Shown here: positions 1 through 8,487 of the stretch, one piece after another
How positions within the stretch are numbered: the stretch's first letter is position 1
Layout: each line of letters opens with the position of its first letter
From: an uncultured Lachnospiraceae bacterium
Lineage (GTDB): Bacteria; Bacillota; Clostridia; Lachnospirales; Lachnospiraceae
NCBI GenBank assembly: GCA_910579495.1
Contig: CAJTVD010000010.1
Location: 8,042 to 72,041, forward strand
Reading direction: 5' to 3'
DNA: 64,000 nucleotides
Position numbers and translations under genes: made by a program
Notes under the pieces: model-generated
The model's input: only the letters and a program-made list of their open reading frames with translations
Told to the model about the DNA's origin: nothing
Databases searched by the model: none

Positions 1-223
1 TCACTTCTTTTCCGCCGATAAAAATCTGCCCGCTGTCAGGATGGTAAATGCCGGAAAGCATATTCATCAGGGTGGTCTTGCCGGAACCGTTTTCTCCAAG
101 AAGGGCGAGAATCTCCCCGTACTGCACCTTTAAATCTATCCCGTCATTGGCAACTACCTGCCCAAAAACCTTTGTAATTTTTCTGCACTCTATGGCACAG
201 ACTTTCTTATCCTGCTCTGCCAT
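1..223 (-). CDS. ABC transporter ATP-binding protein, N-terminal part (BMP/nucleoside-type uptake)
   Basis: Only the first 74 codons are in the window; the rest lies before base 1. The Walker A motif GENGSGKT is at residues 43-50, preceded by a typical A-loop region. The start ATG at 221-223 has a GGAGGT ribosome site four bases upstream. It lies downstream of a BMP-family lipoprotein gene on the same strand, which is the usual arrangement for nucleoside or sugar-like uptake systems with a double ATPase (NupA/RbsA type). The substrate cannot be told from this fragment. Confidence 0.85.
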   Translation of the reverse strand, partial: MAEQDKKVCAIECRKITKVFGQVVANDGIDLKVQYGEILALLGENGSGKTTLMNMLSGIYHPDSGQIFIGGKEV

Positions 224-269
224 CTTACCTCCGCTCCCATCGTAGCCTCTTTGATCCTGATACTGAAAG

Positions 270-337
270 GGGCGGTCAATATGGTTGCATTGGCCGCCCT
301 ATGAAACTCTGCTGCCCCGCTTCCAGCCTGGGGCAGC
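270..337 (-). other. two stacked hairpins between binding-protein gene and ATPase gene
   Basis: Two inverted repeats fill the gap: 311-318/330-337 (GCTGCCCC/GGGGCAGC) and 270-279/290-299 (a 10-bp stem with one G-U pair). Neither is followed by a long U-run on the minus strand, so they look more like mRNA-stabilising or partial-termination structures. Such structures let the solute-binding protein be made in excess over the ATPase. Confidence 0.45.
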
Positions 338-349
338 ATTTTCCCTGCT

Positions 350-1606
350 TTATTTTACTACAACATTTTTAAAATACCAGTTCATATTCCCGGTAATGTC
401 AGCGTCGCTTAATGTGGAGCCTTCTGTGCCTACGGTACTGCCGTCGTTAGTCTCAATAACGCCGTCGAATACATTAAAGCCGTCCTTGGTAATCTGCTCC
501 CTTGCCGCTTCTACTGCCTCCGCAGTTCCCTCCGCACAGATATCTGAAAGGGGCGCAATGTCAACAAGCCCGTCAGCCATGCCGCCAAAGTAATTTTCCC
601 CGCTCCAGGTCCCGTCAATTACAGACTGTACTGCCTGGGTGTAATAGACAGACCAGTCCCACATAACGGAAGTTAAAACCGCACCGGCAGCATCCTTGGA
701 CATATCGGAATTATACCCTACGCCCCATACGCCGTTCTGCTCTGCCACTGTCTGGGGATTAGGGGTATCACAGTGCTGGGCGATTACATCACAGCCAAGG
801 TCTACCAGCGCCTGGGCAGCCTGTGTCTCCCCTTCGGGGTCAAACCAGCTATTGGTAACTTTTACATATACTTCACAGTCAGGATTTACGGAATATGCAC
901 CCATGGCAAAAGCGTTAACGCCTCCGGTAACCTCTGAATTTTCCTGCCCCATAGCTGCCACATAGCCTAATTTATTGCTCTGTGTCTTAAGCCCTGCAGC
1001 AACGCCTGCCAGGTATCTTGCCTGATAAATCCTTCCGAAATAATTATTAAAGTTTACGCCGTTTGACTTATAGCCTGTCCCATGGGAAAAGATCACCTCC
1101 GGGAATTCCTCTGCCAGTGCCTCACAGGTATCCATAAAGCCCCAGCTTGTGGCAAAAATAACATTACAGCCATCCTCCACACATTCCCTGATGGCGTTTT
1201 CAATGGCTGTGGCGTCTGTATCATTTACATTATTCTTACGGACAATCTGGGAATCATCAAGGCCTAAGTTTTTCTGCATTCCCTGGATGCCAAGGTCATG
1301 GGTATAGGTATATCCGCTGCCTTCTGCAGGGTCAGTGATATGGATAACGCCTACCTTGATATCTTCCTTGGCAATAGCGGGCATAACGCCTGCCCCTGCC
1401 GCTTGTGTGCCGCCGCTTTCTGCTGTGTCATTTCCGCCTTCTGCCTGGGTATCTGCTTCCGCCCCGGCCTCTTCCCCTGCATCGGTTTGTGTCTGGGTGT
1501 TTTGGCTGCTGTCCTCTTTGGGGGCTTCCTCCTTGGGAGCGCCGCCGCAGGCACACAGGGAAACTGCCATAGCGGATGCCGCCAGTAAACTTAATAATTT
1601 TTTCAT
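350..1606 (-). CDS. BMP family lipoprotein (PnrA-like nucleoside/substrate-binding protein)
   Basis: This is the extracytoplasmic binding protein of an ABC importer, 418 residues. A lipoprotein signal peptide ends at Cys20 (lipobox LCAC). A low-complexity Glu/Ala/Thr-rich linker to about residue 75 is followed by the BMP domain starting near IKVGVIHITDP. The start is ATG 1604-1606 with an AGGAGGAG ribosome site at once upstream; a longer upstream frame lacks a site and would spoil the signal peptide. The partner ATPase follows at 1-223. BMP proteins typically bind purine nucleosides, but the ligand here is inferred only from the family. Confidence 0.9.
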   Translation of the reverse strand: MKKLLSLLAASAMAVSLCACGGAPKEEAPKEDSSQNTQTQTDAGEEAGAEADTQAEGGNDTAESGGTQAAGAGVMPAIAKEDIKVGVIHITDPAEGSGYTYTHDLGIQGMQKNLGLDDSQIVRKNNVNDTDATAIENAIRECVEDGCNVIFATSWGFMDTCEALAEEFPEVIFSHGTGYKSNGVNFNNYFGRIYQARYLAGVAAGLKTQSNKLGYVAAMGQENSEVTGGVNAFAMGAYSVNPDCEVYVKVTNSWFDPEGETQAAQALVDLGCDVIAQHCDTPNPQTVAEQNGVWGVGYNSDMSKDAAGAVLTSVMWDWSVYYTQAVQSVIDGTWSGENYFGGMADGLVDIAPLSDICAEGTAEAVEAAREQITKDGFNVFDGVIETNDGSTVGTEGSTLSDADITGNMNWYFKNVVVK

Positions 1607-1636
1607 GTTTCTCCTCCTTGAAATTTTACGCAAAAA

Positions 1637-1659
1637 GGCAAAAATCTATTGATTTTGCC
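1637..1659 (-). terminator. intrinsic terminator or attenuator in the leader of the BMP gene
   Basis: Arms 1637-1646 and 1651-1659 (GGCAAAAATC / GATTTTGCC) form a stem with a four-base loop. It is followed on the minus strand by TTTTTGCG. It lies only 31 bases before the BMP start codon, so it either ends transcription from the VWA gene upstream or acts as an attenuator of the BMP operon. Confidence 0.55.
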
Positions 1660-1772
1660 CTCCTGCCAATTAAAAATATTTCCTCATTTACTTTATACTA
1701 ATTTTCCGGAATATTCAACATAATTTTTGAAAATTATTTTAAGTTCCAGCATTTCCACTAAATAATTTCATA

Positions 1773-2978
1773 CTATTTATTCAACATCAGCTTCACCATG
1801 GCCTGGTTGAGCCCGTCCACTGTCAGCTTATACATGGGAAACAGCTCCTTGATGGCTGTCTCCGCCTCCCGCCAGGGCGCATGGCCGGGAGCCATTTTGG
1901 GATTCAGCCACACCACCTTCTTATAATGGCGTTTCAAAAGCTGCAGCCAGTCCCATCCTGCCAGGCCGCCATTAGGCCCCCGGTAGTTGCCGCTGGTGGA
2001 GTATAATTCCTCCGGTGCCATGGCGGCGTCCCCCACCACGATCACCTTATAATCACTGTCCAGGTTCCGGAACATCCATTCCGTATCAATCCAGTCCCCA
2101 TTTTCGCATTCCGGGGTCTTGTAGAGCTTGGAATAGATACAATTGTGGAAATAATAGGTCTTCACATCTTTATAATGATTGGACTTATGCACTGCCTGGA
2201 ACAGTTCGTTTAGCAGGGAACTGAAAGGGATCATCGTTCCCCCGGAATCCATAAGAAGCAGCAGCTTCACGGAATTTTTCCGGGGCTTATCCATGACAAT
2301 CTGGAGATACCCGCCGTTATTGCAGGTTTTGTCTATAGTCCCGTCAATATCCAGCTCGGTTTTAGGAATGTCCAGCCGGGTAGAAAACTGGCGCAGTTTC
2401 CGGAACGCAAGCTGGAACTGCCGGTTATCCAGCATCCTGTCATCCCGGAAATCCCTGTACTTGCGGGCACCCACCACCTGGAAAGCACTCTGGTAGCCGG
2501 TTTTTCCCCCTACCCGGATGCCTCCCATAAAGCCCCCCATATTCCCGAAAGCGGTTTTTCCCATACTGCCGATCCAGAAGCTTCCGCCGTTGTGCTCGCT
2601 GTCCTGGTCCCGGAGGCGTTCCTTGAATTTCGCCTCCACTTCCTCCTTGTCAATAAACTGGATGCCGTCCTGCTCATTCATGCGGTACCGCTCTTCCTCA
2701 TCCACCATGTCAATCAGCTCCGACTTATCCAGCCATTTCATCATATTTTTGGAGATTTCGTTTTCCGACTGGATTCCCTTAAAGGTTTCCTCAAAAGCAA
2801 GGTCAAATTTATCAAAATCCGTTTCACTCTTTACCAGGATCATTCTTGCCAGATAATAAAACTGGGTCAGGCTGCTGCCGCTCAGCCCCTTATCCAGCGC
2901 TTCCTGTAAAGTAAGCCATTCGCTTAAGGTGATCTTTAGCCCCTTGGCTTTACAGGTATAAAAAAAGTTTGAAAACAT
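1773..2978 (-). CDS. VWA-domain (CoxE-like) protein
   Basis: 401 residues, the usual partner of a MoxR ATPase. The C-terminal half carries a von Willebrand A-type fold: a hydrophobic strand leads into DSGGT at about residues 244-248, where a MIDAS motif DxSxS is expected, so the metal site looks atypical. The N-terminal half is charged and helical. ATG 2976-2978 is preferred over an in-frame GTG eight codons upstream because a G-rich site precedes it. It follows the MoxR gene by about 50 bases. MoxR/VWA pairs are generally chaperone-like and act in assembly or metal insertion; the client is unknown. Confidence 0.75.
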   Translation of the reverse strand: MFSNFFYTCKAKGLKITLSEWLTLQEALDKGLSGSSLTQFYYLARMILVKSETDFDKFDLAFEETFKGIQSENEISKNMMKWLDKSELIDMVDEEERYRMNEQDGIQFIDKEEVEAKFKERLRDQDSEHNGGSFWIGSMGKTAFGNMGGFMGGIRVGGKTGYQSAFQVVGARKYRDFRDDRMLDNRQFQLAFRKLRQFSTRLDIPKTELDIDGTIDKTCNNGGYLQIVMDKPRKNSVKLLLLMDSGGTMIPFSSLLNELFQAVHKSNHYKDVKTYYFHNCIYSKLYKTPECENGDWIDTEWMFRNLDSDYKVIVVGDAAMAPEELYSTSGNYRGPNGGLAGWDWLQLLKRHYKKVVWLNPKMAPGHAPWREAETAIKELFPMYKLTVDGLNQAMVKLMLNK

Positions 2979-3032
2979 GTATTTCCCCCATTTTCTGCCC
3001 ACCCACTAGCTGCTGCCTGTAGCCCCAGGCGG

Positions 3033-3848
3033 TCAATCCAGCTTCTGCCTTACAGTCTCCAGATCCTCATCCTTTTTCACCACCACGCCCACAAAGGGAA
3101 GCTTCGCCCTGATCTCGTCCGCGCTGATGCCCCCAATCTGTAACGCATTGATCCAGTCAATAAGCTCGGAAGTGCTGGGCTTTTTGCGGATATCCCGGAG
3201 GGCGCGGATCCCGTAGAACACCTCCATGGCATTTTCCAAAAGCTTATCCTCCACATCAGGATAATGGGTCCTTACAATCTCCTCCATCAAAGCTTCATCA
3301 GGGAAATCAATATAATGGAAAATACACCTGCGCAGGAAAGCATCCGGAAGCTCCTTCTCCGCATTGGAGGTAATGATCACAATGGGGCGGTGCTTTGCCT
3401 TGACGGTGCGTTTGGTCTCATGGATATAAAACTCCATCTGGTCCAGTTCCCACAACAAATCGTTGGGAAATTCCAGGTCCGCCTTATCAATTTCATCAAT
3501 CAGGAGCACCACCTGTTCATCCGCGTCAAAGGCTTCCCCCAGTTTCCCCAGCTTAATATAATGGGCAATATCGTCCACCCCTTCCTCCCCAAACTGCCCG
3601 TCATAGAGCCGCTGGATGGTATCGTACATATAAAGCCCGTCCTGGGCTTTGGTAGTGGACTTAATGTTCCAGATAATCAGTTTTTTCCCAAGGGATTTGG
3701 CCACCGCCTCTGCCAGCATCGTCTTTCCCGTTCCCGGCTCCCCTTTGATCAAAAGGGGCTTTTGCAGGGCAATTGCCACATTAACCCCCGCCATAAGCTG
3801 TTCCGACGCTACATAATCCTGTGTACTGTTAAATTGTTGTCCGCTCAT
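3033..3848 (-). CDS. MoxR family AAA+ ATPase
   Basis: 271 residues. Walker A GEPGTGKT is at 36-43 and Walker B VVLLIDEIDKAD near residue 118, followed by a sensor region with ITSNAEKELPDAFLRRC. This matches the MoxR/RavA branch of AAA+ proteins, which work with VWA-domain partners such as the gene directly downstream. The start has the site AGGTTAGG directly upstream. The length is typical of the short MoxR class. Confidence 0.88.
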   Translation of the reverse strand: MSGQQFNSTQDYVASEQLMAGVNVAIALQKPLLIKGEPGTGKTMLAEAVAKSLGKKLIIWNIKSTTKAQDGLYMYDTIQRLYDGQFGEEGVDDIAHYIKLGKLGEAFDADEQVVLLIDEIDKADLEFPNDLLWELDQMEFYIHETKRTVKAKHRPIVIITSNAEKELPDAFLRRCIFHYIDFPDEALMEEIVRTHYPDVEDKLLENAMEVFYGIRALRDIRKKPSTSELIDWINALQIGGISADEIRAKLPFVGVVVKKDEDLETVRQKLD

Positions 3849-3886
3849 CCTAACCTCATTTCTGCGCCTGTGCGCAACCTACAAAC

Positions 3887-4924
3887 TTACCAGGGAATCT
3901 CCACACTGTTCTGGTATAGCTGCCTTAAGTCAATATTTTCCACTTTTTTATCCCGGAGCATCAGCTCGCTTACTGCATCAGCGGCTGGTTTCCCTTCAAA
4001 TAAAATCTTATTCACCTGCTCAATGATGGGCACATTCACACCGTATTTTTGCGCCAGGGCATACCCGGCCTTTGCGGAATATACCCCTTCCACCACCATT
4101 TTCACTTCTTTCATGGCCTCATCCATGGAAGCGCCCTTTCCGATGAGGATCCCGGCCCGGCGGTTCCGGGAGTGCATGGAAGCACAGGTAACGATCAGGT
4201 CGCCGATTCCCGTGAGCCCATAAAAGGTTTCGATCCTTCCCCCCATGCTGATCCCAAGCCTTGCAATTTCCGCAATCCCCCGGGTAATCAGCGCCGCCTT
4301 GGTGTTATCCCCATAGCCAAGGCCGTCCGCCATGCCTGCTGCCAGCGCCACTACATTCTTAAGGGCGGCGCCTAATTCTATGCCCTCCACATCGGAGCTG
4401 ATGTAAACACGGAATACCTGGCTCATAAACAGGGACCGCAAATACTCGGCGGTTTCCTTGTTCCCGGAGCCTACTACAATAGTGGTGGGAATCCCTTTGC
4501 CCACTTCCTCCGCATGGGAAGGGCCGGAAAGCACTGCCACATCCGCCCCCGGGATCTCCTGCAGGATCACCTGGGAAAGGGTCATAAGGGTAGTTTCCTC
4601 AATGCCCTTTGCCACATTGACGATCTTTTGCCCCTCCCCCACCAATGGGGCTATCCGCGCAGCCGTACTCCTGACAAAGGGGGAGGGCACTGCAACCACA
4701 AGTACATCCTTCCCTTCCACCGCCTGCCCAAGATCCGCTGTAAATACCATATCCCCCGGCAGGATAACGCCAGGGAGCTTGTCCTTCTGCTCCCGGCATT
4801 CCTGCAGCATACGGATCTCATCCTCCAGCGCCGACCACACAGTAACCTGGCTCCCGTTATTGTGAAGAAGCCACGCCAATGCGCAGCCCCAGCCGCCTGC
4901 CCCAATCATTCCTACCTTCGCCAT
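3887..4924 (-). CDS. gpsA: NAD(P)H-dependent glycerol-3-phosphate dehydrogenase
   Basis: Makes sn-glycerol-3-phosphate from dihydroxyacetone phosphate for phospholipid synthesis. It has 345 residues, normal for GpsA. The N-terminal Rossmann motif GAGGWG is at 8-13. Further family motifs are GPSHAEE, the catalytic lysine region ELGAALKNVVALAAG and GDLIVTCASMHSRNRR. It follows plsY by about 60 bases, so the acceptor-making enzyme and the first acyltransferase are co-transcribed. Confidence 0.97.
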   Translation of the reverse strand: MAKVGMIGAGGWGCALAWLLHNNGSQVTVWSALEDEIRMLQECREQKDKLPGVILPGDMVFTADLGQAVEGKDVLVVAVPSPFVRSTAARIAPLVGEGQKIVNVAKGIEETTLMTLSQVILQEIPGADVAVLSGPSHAEEVGKGIPTTIVVGSGNKETAEYLRSLFMSQVFRVYISSDVEGIELGAALKNVVALAAGMADGLGYGDNTKAALITRGIAEIARLGISMGGRIETFYGLTGIGDLIVTCASMHSRNRRAGILIGKGASMDEAMKEVKMVVEGVYSAKAGYALAQKYGVNVPIIEQVNKILFEGKPAADAVSELMLRDKKVENIDLRQLYQNSVEIPW

Positions 4925-4987
4925 AAAAACCCTCCTATTATAATTTTATTGCAATAAACCGACTCGCGGAGCGTGCTGTCCGTTGTT

Positions 4988-5635
4988 TTATACCTTATTC
5001 TTTTTCGTCAGGTAAGTCTTTCTCTCTTCCCCCTTTATCAGCCGTACAATATTCTCCCGGTGTTTATAATACGCCAATATGGTAAGCACCGCCGTAATTG
5101 CATACATCTCATTTAAGACAGCCTGGGGTGCCCCAAAGAATCCCATCTGCCCCACTACCACCATTTCAGCCATCAGCCCTGCATAAACAAGGAGGGAGCC
5201 CAAAGAAACATAATGGGTGGTAAAGAAAATCCCGAAAAAGACCAGCACCCCCATGGGCAGGAATGCGATATGGAAGGACAAAATCAGCCCTGCCGTGGCG
5301 GCAATCCCTTTCCCCCCTTTAAAGTTCAGGTAAAAGGGAAAATTATGCCCAAGGATGGCTCCCGCCGCCGCATAAAGCTTTAACAGGTAGACCTCCTCCG
5401 GGTGGGATGGGCCAAAAATTGCGCCGCTGATGACAATGGCCAGGATACACTTAATAATATCCCCCGCCAGCACAATCAGCCCCGCCTTTGTGCCAAGGAC
5501 ACGCAGGGTGTTGGTAGTGCCTGCGTTGCCGCTGCCGTGCTCCCTGATGTCGATGCCATGAAGCTTTCCATAAATAAAGGCTGTCTGAAATAAGCCGAAT
5601 ACATAACCAATCCCAATACTGACCAAACGTTCCAC
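4988..5635 (-). CDS. plsY: acyl-phosphate:glycerol-3-phosphate acyltransferase PlsY
   Basis: Membrane enzyme that transfers an acyl group from acyl-phosphate (made by PlsX, present at 40.8-41.9 kb) to glycerol-3-phosphate. It has 215 residues with several hydrophobic segments. The family motifs GSGNAGTTNTLRVLG and FKGGKGIAATAG are present. The start lies one base before the der stop, so translation is probably coupled. Confidence 0.97.
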   Translation of the reverse strand: MERLVSIGIGYVFGLFQTAFIYGKLHGIDIREHGSGNAGTTNTLRVLGTKAGLIVLAGDIIKCILAIVISGAIFGPSHPEEVYLLKLYAAAGAILGHNFPFYLNFKGGKGIAATAGLILSFHIAFLPMGVLVFFGIFFTTHYVSLGSLLVYAGLMAEMVVVGQMGFFGAPQAVLNEMYAITAVLTILAYYKHRENIVRLIKGEERKTYLTKKNKV

Positions 5636-5636
5636 T

Positions 5637-6971
5637 TTATTTATTTTCCCCTCTTTCCCTTATGATGAATTTCAGCGGCGTGCCTTTGAACCCAAAGGCT
5701 TCCCGGATCTTATTCTCAATATATCTGGTATAAGAAAAATGCATCAGTTCCTTATCGTTTACAAAAATCACAAAAGTGGGCGGCTTGACGCTAACCTGGG
5801 TGATATAGTAAAGCCGCAGGCGCTTCCCTTTATCTGAGGGCGGCTGCTGGAGGGCTACCGCTTCACTCATAATTTCGTTTAACACCCCGGTGGAAATGCG
5901 CATGGAATGATTTTCGCTTACTATGTCAATCAGGCCAAAGAGTTTGGGAAGCCTCTGGCCGGTGACGGCGGAAATAAAGGTAATCTCCGCATAGGGCATA
6001 TAAGATAAGATTTCCCGGATTTTCGCCGTATACTTGTTCACCGTCTTATTGTCTTTTTCTATAACATCCCATTTGTTTACCGCAATGATCACGGCCTTTC
6101 CCCTCTCGTGGGCGATTCCCGCAATCTTTGCGTCCTGTTCCGTGGCCCCTTCCTTGGCGTCAATCACCAAGACCACAACATCCGCCCGTTCCACTGCACT
6201 GACAGCCCGGATGATCATGTATTTTTCCAGCTCTTCCTTAATCTTATTTTTGCGCCGGAGCCCAGCGGTGTCAATAAAAATATATTCTTTTCCCTTATAG
6301 GTAATGGGAGTGTCCACTGCATCCCTGGTAGTGCCTGCGATATCTGACACAATCAGCCTGTTTTCTCCCAGCATTTTGTTGATCAGGGAGGATTTCCCCA
6401 CATTGGGCTTGCCCACAATGGCAACCCGTATGCGGTCGTCCTCCTCCTCCTGCTCCCCTTCTTCCCCAAAGTAACGGATTACCTCATCCAGCATATCCCC
6501 CAGCCCCAGCTTATTGGCAGCTGAGATGGGGTAAGGCTCTCCGATGCCCAGGTTATAGAACTCATAAGTATCTGCCAGATGTTTATTAAAATTGTCCACC
6601 TTATTGACCACAAGGACCACTGGCTTTTGGGAACGGCGCAGCATGTCCGCCACCTTGCCGTCCGCATCCACCAGCCCCTGCTTTACATCCACCATAAAAA
6701 GGATCACATCCGCTGTATCTATGGCAATCTGCGCCTGTTCCCGCATCTGGGACAAAATAATATCCCTGCTGTCCGGCTCAATGCCCCCGGTATCTATCAG
6801 GGTGAACGCCCGGTCCAGCCAGGACACATCCGCATAAATCCTGTCCCTTGTGATCCCCGGCGTATCTTTTACAATGGAAATCCTGGCTCCCGCCAAGGCA
6901 TTAAATAACGTTGATTTTCCCACATTGGGCCTTCCTACTACTGCCACAATAGGCTTCCTGTTTCCGCTCAT
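5637..6971 (-). CDS. der: ribosome biogenesis GTPase Der (EngA)
   Basis: 444 residues with two tandem G domains: P-loops GRPNVGKS near residue 13 and GKPNVGKS near residue 186, with DTGG/DTAG, NKVD and NKWD motifs. A KH-like C-terminal domain ends in TPLKFIIRERG. It is required for 50S subunit assembly. The start ATG overlaps the stop of the upstream DUF512 gene (ATGA), a conserved pairing in Clostridia. Confidence 0.98.
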   Translation of the reverse strand: MSGNRKPIVAVVGRPNVGKSTLFNALAGARISIVKDTPGITRDRIYADVSWLDRAFTLIDTGGIEPDSRDIILSQMREQAQIAIDTADVILFMVDVKQGLVDADGKVADMLRRSQKPVVLVVNKVDNFNKHLADTYEFYNLGIGEPYPISAANKLGLGDMLDEVIRYFGEEGEQEEEDDRIRVAIVGKPNVGKSSLINKMLGENRLIVSDIAGTTRDAVDTPITYKGKEYIFIDTAGLRRKNKIKEELEKYMIIRAVSAVERADVVVLVIDAKEGATEQDAKIAGIAHERGKAVIIAVNKWDVIEKDNKTVNKYTAKIREILSYMPYAEITFISAVTGQRLPKLFGLIDIVSENHSMRISTGVLNEIMSEAVALQQPPSDKGKRLRLYYITQVSVKPPTFVIFVNDKELMHFSYTRYIENKIREAFGFKGTPLKFIIRERGENK

Positions 6972-8341
6972 ACTGTCCTCCCTGCCAGAACTGCTCCTAC
7001 AAAATCATGTCCGCTTGATTTTACAATATCTATTTTTACTTGTAAAGCCTTTTCCATTTCCTCCACCGTAATATCGTCCAAAAAAATCCTCTCTCCGCTG
7101 CGGAGCATATTTTGTGGCAGCAGCAGCCGCCCTCCTAAGGGTTTGCCCTTTAACTGGCTAATCAGGTCCCCTGCTGTCAGCAGCCCGGAAACGGTGATCC
7201 TTTCCCCGAAAAAACAGTTGGTAATTTCATATACGTGGATGGCCATATGGGGCAGTATCCCCATAATCCTTAAGGCCATCTCCTGAATATAGGGGAACGC
7301 AAGCTTCCCTGTGGCAATGGCCAGTTCCTCCTTTTGCCCTGCCATATGCCCGCCGCCCTCTCCACGGAGCTTTTCTTCAAGCTCCTGGAAAGCCTCCTCA
7401 AATTCATCCAGCAAAAGCCGCAGCATCCCCACGCCATTTTCAAGCTGGGGATATCCGTCGTAATTTTCTTCCGGGGGAAGCTCCCTGCCTGCAAGGATGT
7501 ACCATTCATCACTGGCATGGATGAAATGGGTCCCATGGCGCTGATAAATTTCCCGCTGGAACCCATGGACCATATCCAGCACCTCCCCTGCCTCCTGCCT
7601 GGTAAAGGGCTCTAAGGGATAGAGCCCTTCCCGGTACCTGGACAGCCCCACAGGCACAACAGAAACACTCTCCAGGGTAGGAAGGAACTCTGAAAGCTTC
7701 CTGATACTGTAGGCCAGCTCTTCCCCATCGTTCACTCCCTTACAGAGCACAATCTGCCCGTTCATGGCAATCCCGGCGCGGCAGAGCCGCCCTGCCTTAT
7801 TCAGCGCCTCCCCTGCAAAACGGTTGTTCAGCATCCGGCAGCGCAATTCCGGGTTCATCGTGTGGAAGGAAATGTTCACCGGGGAAAGGCGGTATTTGAT
7901 AATCCTGTCAATATCATGGTCCGACATATTGGTAAGGGTAATGTAATTCCCCTGGAGGAAGGACAGCCTTGCATCATCATCCTTAAAGTACAAAGTTTCC
8001 CGCATTCCCGGCGGCATCTGGTCAATAAAGCAGAAAATACATTTATTCCTGCAGGACCGGTATTCGTCCATAAGCCCGCTTCCAAACGCAATCCCAATGT
8101 CCTCGTCCTCTTCCTTGTCCACCTCCAAAAGCCACTGCTCCCCATCCGGTTTTTCAACCAGAAGCTCCACATACTCATTTTCTATCTGATACTGATAATC
8201 AAAAATATCCTCAATTTCTTCCCCGTTTACCGCCAGCAGCCGGTCCCCGGGCGAAATCTCAAGCTCCAGGGCAATACTGCCCGGCTGTACATTTTTTATG
8301 ATATGCCCTTCCTGTTTTCCATTCTCCATTTTCTGCCCCAT
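6968..8341 (-). CDS. DUF512 family Fe-S protein with PDZ-like N-terminus
   Basis: 457 residues. An N-terminal PDZ-like segment (QPGSIALELEISPGDRLLAVNG) is followed by a cysteine cluster CRNKCIFC (Cx3Cx2C), as in radical-SAM type proteins, and then the DUF512 domain. This family is regularly found beside der in Clostridia, but its reaction has not been established. A second in-frame ATG four codons in is possible; the ribosome site is weak for both. The promoter lies in the 86-base gap to prs and overlaps the prs promoter. Confidence 0.85.
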   Translation of the reverse strand: MGQKMENGKQEGHIIKNVQPGSIALELEISPGDRLLAVNGEEIEDIFDYQYQIENEYVELLVEKPDGEQWLLEVDKEEDEDIGIAFGSGLMDEYRSCRNKCIFCFIDQMPPGMRETLYFKDDDARLSFLQGNYITLTNMSDHDIDRIIKYRLSPVNISFHTMNPELRCRMLNNRFAGEALNKAGRLCRAGIAMNGQIVLCKGVNDGEELAYSIRKLSEFLPTLESVSVVPVGLSRYREGLYPLEPFTRQEAGEVLDMVHGFQREIYQRHGTHFIHASDEWYILAGRELPPEENYDGYPQLENGVGMLRLLLDEFEEAFQELEEKLRGEGGGHMAGQKEELAIATGKLAFPYIQEMALRIMGILPHMAIHVYEITNCFFGERITVSGLLTAGDLISQLKGKPLGGRLLLPQNMLRSGERIFLDDITVEEMEKALQVKIDIVKSSGHDFVGAVLAGRTV

Positions 8342-8377
8342 ATTTTCTTCATATTATGATTGGAATTCCTCCCGTTT

Positions 8378-8406
8378 ATTTTACTAGAAATTTCTTGACG
8401 TGTCAC
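8378..8406 (-). promoter_or_regulatory. promoter of the DUF512-der-plsY-gpsA operon
   Basis: On the minus strand GTGACA, a 17-base spacer, then TAAAAT. The -35 box and spacer physically overlap the -35 box of the divergent prs promoter, so the two may compete. Confidence 0.5.
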
Positions 8407-8423
8407 TAGCATAAATATAAAAT
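8395..8423 (+). promoter_or_regulatory. promoter of prs
   Basis: TTGACG at 8395-8400, a 17-base spacer and TAAAAT at 8418-8423. An alternative -10 TATAAA is two bases closer. It lies 65 bases before the chosen prs start. Confidence 0.6.
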
Positions 8424-8487
8424 AAAAGTGACGGAGCCGCCCCAAGTAGGTTCCCGTTGTAATCTATCTTACGTCATGGAGGTCGTC

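Noticed and set aside
1607..1772. Purine riboswitch in front of the BMP gene
   Set aside because: I could not find the three-way junction with its conserved loop bases; only the terminator-like hairpin is supported.
3264..4223. Long open frame of 319 codons on the plus strand
   Set aside because: It runs antisense through moxR and gpsA, whose motifs are complete on the other strand; it has no ribosome site and no family pattern.
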